Assembly (NCBI GenBank): GCA_950106755.1
Contig: OX467082.1
Location: 26,660,001-26,724,000, forward strand
Origin: Climacium dendroides
Lineage: Eukaryota > Streptophyta > Bryopsida > Hypnales > Climaciaceae
Direction of reading: 5' to 3'
DNA: 64,000 nucleotides
Shown here piece by piece: positions 54,975-64,000 of the stretch (position 1 is its first letter; each line of letters opens with the position of its first letter). Position numbers and translations under genes: made by a program. The notes under the pieces were generated by a model. That model saw only the letters and a list, made by a program, of their open reading frames with translations. It was not told the DNA's origin and did no database searches.

Positions 54975-55639
54975 TTTTTTTCATTTTAAGAATTTTAATT
55001 TTAATTTTAATTTTTTTTTAAATTCTGACAACAAGCCATTCTTTAACTTCTGGGGGAACAACAAAGGGAACAGGCTTGAAACAACCCTCCAGACCCCCCA
55101 AAACTCCTCTAATGGCGTGTTTGTCTCCATTCTTCACATAGTTTGTTGCGATGGATAGGTGCACCATTTTCTATGAGCAATCCTTATAACACTCTACCCA
55201 TGAAATGAAGCAACTTGCCATTGTAGACCACTTCAACAAAATTCTTAGTAGAGTGTCGATTTTTAAGTATAAAAACAAGTTGCGATTTTTGCCCTCCAAC
55301 AAATGTGCCCCAAATCATCAAAAAAGTTCTCCCACTCTTAAAAGTTGAAACTATACAACTTGATGAATAGTGCACATATGCATTTTTGCAAACTCAAACT
55401 TGTTTAGAATTTTATCCAACTTCAAAGGTAGACTCATCTATGCAAAAAAATTCACTCCCTATAGTTGTGAATTTTCTCTACTTGACCTGGTGAGTGTAAA
55501 TAGGACATTTTCATAGTCTATTTCCCATTGTTGAATAGAAATTAACTTGATATTATGTGTGAAAAGCAAAATGACTTGAAGAAAATATGAATGGGGCTAA
55601 TAGATTAGGATATGAAGTAGGTTAAGTAGAAGTGGTGTA

Positions 55640-57650
55640 TTTTCAAATTGAACAATTGCATTCTTTTCACTTTGATTTTTGGGACTATAAATTCAAATGT
55701 CTAATCATTTTCCTCTCTCCAACATGAAGAAGAGCCAGTGCATAGTTGTCAATTTCTCAAGTGTTGTACAATTTGCCGAAGCTATACAGATATATTAAAA
55801 AATTTTAAACTATGTGTATCTAGTTGAATCTCACAAGTAGTGAATCAATTGGAACTGCAAGTATGATTCTTGCTTTTGGTTTGTGTGAGCTAATTGCCTG
55901 AGATAACTTATTGTGAGTGTTTATGGAGTTTGTGTGATGTGTAGTCAAGTAGGCCGCATTTAAGCATAAAAGAAATATTGGAGTGAAGTCCAATTGAAGG
56001 TACACTTGTCATAACATTCAGTAGCAGACATAGGAGTTTGCCTTCCCTCTGACAGAATGGTGCCAAATATTCAGCATCATTTCATCCATTGGATGATATG
56101 GTGCCGAATATTTCACACCATTCAATAGCTACATGGCCAGATGTCGAAAAATGTCAAACTGTGAGAGATAAAAGCAGTGAAACAATTAATGAGGGCTTAG
56201 CTGACTCCAATTAAATTAGCTTTGGTAGTTGGCGCCACCACTTCCTGTGGATGAAATTCTTGGAAGAGAAGAAAGGCTTTAGCTATTGAATGTTATGTGT
56301 AGTTGTGTTTTGAGTTTGATTTGGATTTGTACGTATAACTGAGTGAGGTATTATTTGTCAATTAGCTAAATATTAGTTTGATCAAAGCCATTTACTTGAA
56401 ATTTCATGTGTCTCTTGATTGAAAATTAATTGACTAATCAACTTAGTAATTGAATGTAACAGTCTGGTCTATTAGCAAGTGTGAAAATCGTTGAGTGCAT
56501 ATAGTTGTGAATAATTTCTAAATGGAGTTTATGAACTAATTGTCTGTGATGTACTTTGTTCAATTAACCGTGTGAGATTGAATGAGTATTGTGAATCAAA
56601 TTGTCAAATGTATTGTTGTTGTTTAGTTGCAGTGGAAGTTCAATTGATTGGAGTGTGAAAGTAATTAATTGAGAAATTGTAGTCAAGTTGTTAATATCAA
56701 ATTGTGGTATGGGACTTGTATAAAGTCAGTTATTCATGCAAACTATTTGCCAAATGAATGTGAAATAATTGTAAATGAACCACATAATCAAATTAAGTGT
56801 TGGTCCAATTCATGTATGAGAGACATAATTTAGTCAATGCTAGTCAATTAGCAATGTTTAATTAAAAATTGAGAAGCTGTAAATTGTCAAATTGTGTATG
56901 AGATTATGTAATTTAATTTAATTTTTGAGTAAATGAATTTAAATGAACTAATTATCCAGGGAGAATATGAGTTGGTTAATTATTTTGAGTGTCAAATTGC
57001 ATTAAGTAATATTCAAATGGTATAGATTGTGAATGTGGATCTAAATTAAATAATATGTAATTGATCATATAGACTGAGTCAATTAGAATGAAATATATTC
57101 CTGGTTGTTTTAGCCAGTTGGTATAATAATTGGGTCCATTATCCAGAGCAGGAGAGTATGTTAAAACATTGAGTAAGCAAATCATCATGTGGAAATATGT
57201 TGGATTCTCCCTTCAAAGTTGTTATGTCAAATTGTAAGTTCTTAGTCCGGACAATTTGGCATTGTAGCTTGTGAATAAAATCAAGTGTTCTTGGTTATAG
57301 TTAAGTTGAAATTGTATGTATGGCCATAGGTTTAGTGGGGTATTAGTGACTCTAAGTTATGACAATTTGACAATTATCTCATTCCAAGGGAGTAAAGACC
57401 ATTTGAAGGAGGAAGTTGGAAGGAGTTGGCAGAAGTAAAGAATGAAAGATTCAAGAATGAGTAATGTTATTTAGACTCTACATATTTCGCATATTAGATA
57501 AATTGATAGAAAATATGGATTTGATATGTGCATTCTAAATTTGTAATTAGGCTAGTAAACAATTTACTAATTAGACGGGAAGAATATAATAAGAAAGTAA
57601 TTAAAGAATTTTGTCCCTAAAAATTTATTGAATTTCAAAATATATATCTT
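55640..57650. repeat. Left arm of a ~2-kb diverged inverted repeat
   Basis: The ends are recognisable in reverse complement in the right arm. The outer end near 55650-55735 shares 'tttttgggactataaattca' and 'aatgtctaatca...cctctctc'. The inner end near 57480-57630 shares 'gcatattag', 'aattgatagaaaa', 'gtaattaggc' and 'ttttgtccctaaaaatttat'. The middle is strongly diverged but has the same AATTG-rich texture. No coding frame. A short AT run is at 57777-57806. Confidence 0.6.
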
Positions 57651-57773
57651 CGACAATGATTAAGTTAATAGTGCTTGCATTTTTGCATGACAAATTGACT
57701 ATCTCTAGATTATTTGACTTGAGGATTTGACATGAGCTAACCACTAGATAGGACAGGGACAACATCCATTGAG

Positions 57774-57807
<34 letters not shown>

Positions 57808-58142
57808 CACATTGGTAATGGACTCGGACTATTTGACAAAGAATGTGGATTTATTTATTAAATTCCCAAACAAAACCCAAATTTTGATTAAAAAAATATT
57901 CTAAAATGCAACACAAGTGACCTTAATCACAAAATGACACTTATTGACTTTTCTTTAGGAATTACCCTCCTATACTAGTTGCCTAGGTGTTTTGTAGAGG
58001 AGGCAAAATTATACCACATTCTCATTTTTCTACACTCTATCTACAATATTTCTAAGCAAAAATTAATTGTTGAGACATGTGACAAGGTGTCAAGAAAGGT
58101 TTTTTGACTACAATTCAATTAAAAATGTCACTTCCATGTAAG
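57651..58142. other. Spacer of the inverted repeat, no gene seen
   Basis: AT-rich. Together with the hAT-like copy C and the array at 59.0 kb it makes up the ~1.9-kb spacer between the arms. Confidence 0.4.
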
Positions 58143-58700
58143 CTTTGGGGGTGCACTTAGTTCTACTACAACAAACCACGTGCAAATATTAAGTGGTTTC
58201 TAATAAACTATAATTTTAACTTCAAATTTTGAGCATTGTTTACTATTGACTATAGGATTCCCCAAATTTCAAACTCAAATAAAATTTGGAATGAATTCTA
58301 GAAGAGGTTAAAAATGCACTAAAATGGCATGTTTTTTTAACTCAAATATTTTTAGAGAACACATTTAGATGACCATTGCATCAACATTCAACTCAAAATG
58401 AGCTTTCAATAGAGATTTATTTTTAGAATTTTTTTGTTCATTTTTTAAACAATTTTTTTTATATAATATAGGGGATGTGAAAGTTATTTTTCAATTCTAC
58501 AATGTATCTTTTTACTTCAAAAAGTTGTAACTAATTATTATTAACAAATAAAAGTATCAGTAATTCAAAATATAAACTTTCAAAGTAGAAAAATCTATTC
58601 ATATTTTTCATTTAATTTTATTTAAAATTCAAAAAATAAATGGAGGGTCCAAAGTTTTATTTGCACGCTAACATTAAAAAAAGGGGAGTGCACCCCCTAA
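58143..58700. mobile_element. hAT-like non-autonomous element, copy C (558 bp)
   Basis: Exact 8-bp duplications catgtaag flank it (58135-58142 and 58701-58708). The left end is ctttgggggtgcacttagtt and the right end gagtgcaccccctaa, inverted over the GGGGGTGCAC core. The interior matches copies A (32385) and B (36481), closest to B. Non-coding. Confidence 0.85.
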
Positions 58701-58989
58701 CATGTAAGGCCATTTGAATAGTGCTTCTAAACGCTTGAATAAGATGTATACTAATTTTAGCGTGACTTACACCACAAGATTTGTATTTGTAGGTTCCATC
58801 TTCTCAAAATTTCTTCACCAACCTCTGAACTATTCTAACAAGGACTACAACAATAACTGCAATGTCAACTCTTGTCTTCCTTGCTTCACTCAAACCTACA
58901 ATGCAAGCACAAGTTTCATCTAAAATAGCCATCATTTACAAATTTCAGAATGTTAATTGAATTTTAAAATTTCAGTAATCAACCTCATG

Positions 58990-59230
58990 CATTCATCACT
59001 CAAACCTTAGTCAGTGATCACCCATCATTCATAATTCAACCCTCACTCACTCAATCACCACATAGCCTCATTCACTCAATCACCACATAGCCTCACTCAC
59101 TCAATCACTACATAGCCTCACTTAATCACTCATCACATAGCTTCATCCACTTAGTCATCACATAGTCTTAACTTACTTAGTTATCACATCCTTCATGCAC
59201 TCAGTTCTCACTTAGGCTCATATTCACAAA
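58990..59230. repeat. ~25-bp tandem array
   Basis: 'tcactcaatcaccacatagc' plus 'ctcat' repeats in 25-bp steps (the 'catagcctca' word falls at 59061, 59086 and 59111) and fades into degenerate copies to about 59230. Non-coding. Confidence 0.85.
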
Positions 59231-59589
59231 CCTTCAATCCTTTATTAAAAAAAATAATCACTCATCACTTGTCTCTTAGATCATCACACATCCTACCTCT
59301 TGTAATGCTCAATTCTAAATGTAAGCATTCATATTGAGAGGAAAAAGCTTTTTCATGGATGTATGGTGTTCAATTTTTAAACAAGTGCATTCTTTTGAGA
59401 TGTGACAAATGCACCCATCTAGATTTACATATCTTTAATTTTGTTGAGAAACATTTATGTTTAGGGATTGCATCATTTGAATAATTTTAATCCGAAAGCA
59501 TGAGTGTCCAATATACTTCAACATTTTCAGTATGCCTTTAAAATGTTTCTTATGCATGTTCTATCAACTTAATCAAATGGCAATTTATA

Positions 59590-61870
59590 TATTTTAAATA
59601 CAATAAATTTTTAGGGACAAAAATTCATTAATTAATTCTTTCTATATTCTCCTGTCTAGACAGTATCGTAATTACGGGCCTAATTACTAATTTAATATGC
59701 AAATATCAAAACGGGTTTTCTATCAATTGGCTAATATGCAAAATATGAAGAGTTGGAAAACATTTCTGGTTATGTTGATTTATCTTTAGGTCAACCCCTA
59801 GCTTTAGCTTTTCTAAATTAATTTGTCTTTGTCTCTACATGCATGGAGTTGGTTCAATTCATCAAGACACTGACTTTAGACCAAATGACCAACAAAATGA
59901 TCCTATGATTGTGCAAATTTTTGTATTCACTGTCTACTTGCTGTGGCACCGTTAATTTGTCATGACCCACAGGGTTCAATACAAATTGACAAAGGATGTG
60001 ATTTTACAACTGGTCTAGTTTCCTAATGCTGAAGTGAACTTGAATTGCTTTTATATTGACTCATATTGTAATCGACTAACTTAATTTATGAATTTAAATT
60101 TCATATCCAAATTTGATTCCATTTATAAATCGGTGACTTGATGCATATAGACTGTAGAAGGATTAATCTTGTTGCATTAAGCACAGGATTAATACATACT
60201 TAAGTCAAATTATCTATAGTATCTAATTCAATTACTTGTCTATTTGAACTGGTCAATTTAACCTTAAGCAATTGGCGAGAATCAAGACTTTTTCAGTTAA
60301 TTGGCTTCAAACTCACTCAATTATACAATATGCAAACAATTAGTTCTATAATGGGAATTAATTTGATTCCATAACTTGAGTTGCAAGTCAATTTTCCATT
60401 AATTCATGCATCATGCTTGCAAACAAATTGCTACACATTTACATAACCAATGCTACCTTTTTAAGTAGTCAATCATACACAAACATTTAGACTGGAGTGA
60501 TTCTAAAATCTATTACTGTCATCTTGTAGCACTTGCACAATCAATTAGTTATATAGACTTGGCCATAACCATGTAACAATTAATTAACTCATGAATGTCA
60601 AATTGATAGTATAAATTCCAGTAACAATTGATCACTTAGATCATTTATCAATTCGTCAACACAGACTTACTTGTTTAACATCCTACTAATACACAGCTCT
60701 TGTACACACCTCAATTCACAATTCTTAATGACTTGACTACAATTTAAGCTTATCAAAATCCTCAATCAATTTGATCACAAAGTAATTCAATTGAATCTAT
60801 ATATAATTCTACTCATACACATTTCGCAATTAGGTGTAATTGGTGAACCACAACTAGATTGCAAGAATCATCCCAATCTTTGGGATTCACAATCACCTAT
60901 TTGACTCAACAATCACAAACTGGTGCTCTTTCTAATCACTCATACACAATTAGACAGAATTCATTGAGGTTTAAGTTAATTTACACAATTCAATTAGGTT
61001 AATCATTAACAAGTTCATATTTTGCAACTCTTGGTAATTGGACTCATTCATAGTCTACATACCAACAATTTAACAGTCTAGTCTCATTTACAAGATGCCA
61101 ATTTGATTCATTCAATTCATCAATTCTAGATATTGGATCATACAATTTCCAAATGCATAAACAAGAGTTCACAAATAATTTACTCACTTCCAACAACTTG
61201 TTTACAAATTCTCGTCTGTTGATTTAACTTACAATTTATCCAACCAGCCTTGATTGAGTTGATTTGATGACAACTCCCAGGTTTATCAATGCATGCGAAT
61301 TTGAACAATGGACACAATTAATTCTCAATCACTCGGCATTTAAGCTATTCAACTTATTTGAAGAAATAGTTTATACTTAGTACAATTTATCTTACAAATT
61401 CACAATTCTAATTTAAAGAACTCACACAATTAATTTATATACAATTCACAAGGATCTTACACTTAACAATTTAATCATCCAAATTCACTCATAAAGTGTT
61501 TACTGGACAACACAAAGGCACTTGGCAATTAAATTCAATACTAAAACTGTTCAATTGATTTGCTCACAGTTTCAAACTTTAAATACACTTACTTACCCAA
61601 CTCGTACACCCACAATAAAATTTGATTCAATTTCAATACAAAAAGAGCAATTACAAATTCACAATGGCAACTTAGCCAATACACTCACAAAGATACAATT
61701 TGATAATACTTTCAATATATTTAATATAGTTTTTAGCAAATAGTATAACACTGAGGAAAAATGGAAACTAATACTCTTCTAAACTTGAGAGAGAGACTAT
61801 TGGACATTTATACTTACAGTCCCAAAAAGACAACATCAAAAGATGCAACTATTTAGATACTAGTGCAGAA
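59590..61870. repeat. Right arm of the ~2-kb diverged inverted repeat
   Basis: Reverse-complement partner of 55640-57650. The inner end at about 59610-59760 has 'aataaatttttagggacaaa', 'gcctaattac' and 'ctatcaattgg'. The outer end at about 61790-61860 has 'gagagagactattggacatt' and 'cagtcccaaaaagacaac'. No coding frame. The arms could be two opposed copies of one non-coding element (for example solo LTRs) or the long termini of a foldback element. Confidence 0.6.
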
Positions 61871-64000
61871 AAATGAACCGGACAAATGTCATTTCAAGCA
61901 CCCCTGCTCAAATGACATTTTTGATACTTGGTAGATTTCGAGTTGACCATGTTGAGAGTTTGGTAGATCTTGAGTTCAAGATCAAGACATGATTTACAAT
62001 ATTTTCAGAATTCGGTAGACTTCATATTACCACTTCATTACAAGTTTCTTACATGTACATTATAAGTAGATTTTTTGTAATCTACAAGGTGCATTTATAG
62101 ATGTACAACAAGTACTTTGGTTTATCTACATGAAGGTAGATGCAAACGATTTGCCTTCTTTTAAAAGAAATAACTAATATGGAGAATGGCCCTCCTTGGT
62201 TGCCACTGTTGAGTAGACTCACCTGTCCAAGTGCAACCTTTCCATTCATAGGACCTCATGCATGGTGAGGTGGCATACTATATAATGTAGTCTACTCTAA
62301 AACCAACCATTTAAGGTTGGTCTACCTTTTTCATAGTTTTACATAAATATAAATATTTTTAACTCATTTTTCAAAGAAAGAAAAATAGAGGCCACACGTA
62401 ATACAAGTGGTTTTATATTTTTTGAAGAATTTTTGAATTAGTTATGAATTTTCAAAGATTTCAGTTGTAAGTATCTATTTGTAACCCTAGGTCTCTCCAA
62501 AAGCATCCACTTGCAACTTCTAAAGAGATTTAAAAAAATTAAGGTCAACAATTGGCTCTTGCAATGAAGAATACTTTTTCCTTAATTCAAACAATGGCTA
62601 AAGTGGTCCATTTAAGAAATTCTTCATATCCATTTAGTATTTTTTTATAGGGTCTATTTCAAGAAGCCAATCTGTTTTAGAGCACACTACCTTACTAGAA
62701 GAGGATCCTTCCCTTTCAAGCTGGCCCATTAGAACTTTGAACCTTCCAACTTGGACTGAATGCCTAAACCCATGAAGGACCAAGGCACTTTCTAGCTTGA
62801 AAATCAATCAAAATTGTTGTATTCATCTAAAAAACTAAAAAAAATATTTTCTTAAAATCTAACCAAAGGGTCTTGTTTCAAATCATAGGATATGAATTTC
62901 ATGGCATTTAACCCTTCAACATTAGGTAGATGTTTTGTATCTATGAATGACGGAGAATCTTTATATCCAGGACAAAAGTGCAACTATTCATCCTGCTGAT
63001 TTTGTATGGAAAGGGAAGATTGTCTATAGTAGTTTGTCTTCCAATGAGTGCTATTGCATTATTTATACAAAAAATTCACACAGAGAAAAAATAGATGATT
63101 TCCTCAGGGACTGACCTATTGTTGAAGGATTAACCATGTTGATTGCAAGATATTAGCATTCACTCTTGGACAAAAAAATTTGAATGGTGGTTTCCAATTT
63201 CTTCTAACTTAGACCTCCATTTGTGGAAACTTAGACCTCCATTTGTGGAAACTTTTTGTACTGTGGACCATAAATTTAAAAGAATTTATGTTGAACATTT
63301 GATTTTCTGGTCTAAGAAAAAAACTTAGAAAAAACCGATTGATTTTTATTCATTAAAAAATTGTGAATCATAAATAAGTCCAAAATTTAACTAAACATGA
63401 AGTTGTTAACATCTCTTAGATAGAATTGAAACACCATAATATCAAGGGTGAGATTTTTTTGCTAACAAACTTAAACCTATTCAAAATGCATTTGAAAAAT
63501 TGAGAAAATTGCATTCATAATTGAATTTTATAAGTTATTTTCTGAAGAAAATGCTTTGATTGCTCAAAAAACAAGATTGTCCATAATTTTATTCATATTT
63601 TTCCAAATAGAAGGTTTAGATGTAGACAAAAACTAATCTTTGAGGAAAAAATTAAAAAATTATAGATTAAAAAAAATTAAAGATTAAAAAATTTTAATTA
63701 AAAAAAAATCCTAGTGTCTTTAAAAATAAATATAATCACAAGTAAATACAATAGTTATTAAAATTGTTTGATTACTTTATTATAAATATAAAATATAATA
63801 ATAAAGAACACAATTTACAATCATACTTTTTAACCTTACACAAATGAAAGTTTGATTGAAATACCTCTTTTGTAGTGTATATATGGTATGTTCAATATTG
63901 CTTAAAGCTTAGGTTTTCAAATGTTGTAAAAAAATGCAATTTCAAGAACTCTACAGGATAATAAATTGGTATAAAAAATGTCAAAGTCTAGTGTCTCCCA
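61871..64000. other. Intergenic to window end, with dispersed repeat copy
   Basis: 62320-62630 is the second copy of the repeat at 21575-21885. A short direct duplication ('cttagacctccatttgtgga') is at 63208-63250. No gene seen. Confidence 0.5.

Overview
This window is land-plant nuclear DNA. It carries a PLATZ zinc-finger gene, an ATL-type RING-H2 ubiquitin ligase, the plant immunity regulator SRFR1 and a 19-exon plant-type NADP-malic enzyme, all with GT-AG introns (two GC-AG). The sequence is AT-rich, introns are mostly short (about 70-500 bp), and genes sit several to more than 10 kb apart among small DNA transposons. I saw no intact LTR retrotransposon. A Tc1-type (DD34E) transposase relic, unusual for flowering plants, makes me lean towards a bryophyte or another non-seed plant, but that is inference and the species is not identified.

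Layout. 0.2-0.9 kb (+): PLATZ-like gene on one exon. 2.0-3.6 kb (-): two-exon gene for a 69-residue ZNF706/SERF-like C2H2 protein, with repeats in its intron. 7.6-16.6 kb (+): SRFR1 homologue, which I resolved into 26 exons that join in frame to 929 residues. 16.6-29 kb: gene-poor, with diverged repeats, a 151-bp near-perfect hairpin, a full-length but broken Tc1 transposase and one possible orphan first exon. 29.4-30.4 kb (-): ATL E3 ligase, with a four-copy ~98-bp tandem array just beyond its stop. 31.4-33.3 kb: dense cluster of nested tandem and inverted repeats. 33-43 kb: hAT-like, Tourist-like and Stowaway-like MITEs and a 397-codon coiled-coil ORF with a decayed CCHC knuckle. 43.3-50.7 kb (-): NADP-malic enzyme, 19 exons joining in frame to 592 residues. 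51.7-51.9 kb (-): possible small ORF. 52-64 kb: no gene seen. It holds tandem repeats, a second Tc1 relic split by a MITE and a 170-bp AT microsatellite, and a 6-kb structure with two ~2-kb diverged inverted arms.

The genes do not form a pathway: there is one central-metabolism enzyme, one immune regulator, one ubiquitin ligase and two small zinc-binding proteins. I found no clearly new multi-gene system. The most unusual signals are the hairpin at 22.8 kb, the MITE families with readable target-site duplications, the DD34E relic, two consecutive GC-AG introns in the malic enzyme, and the open gag-like frame at 41-42 kb.
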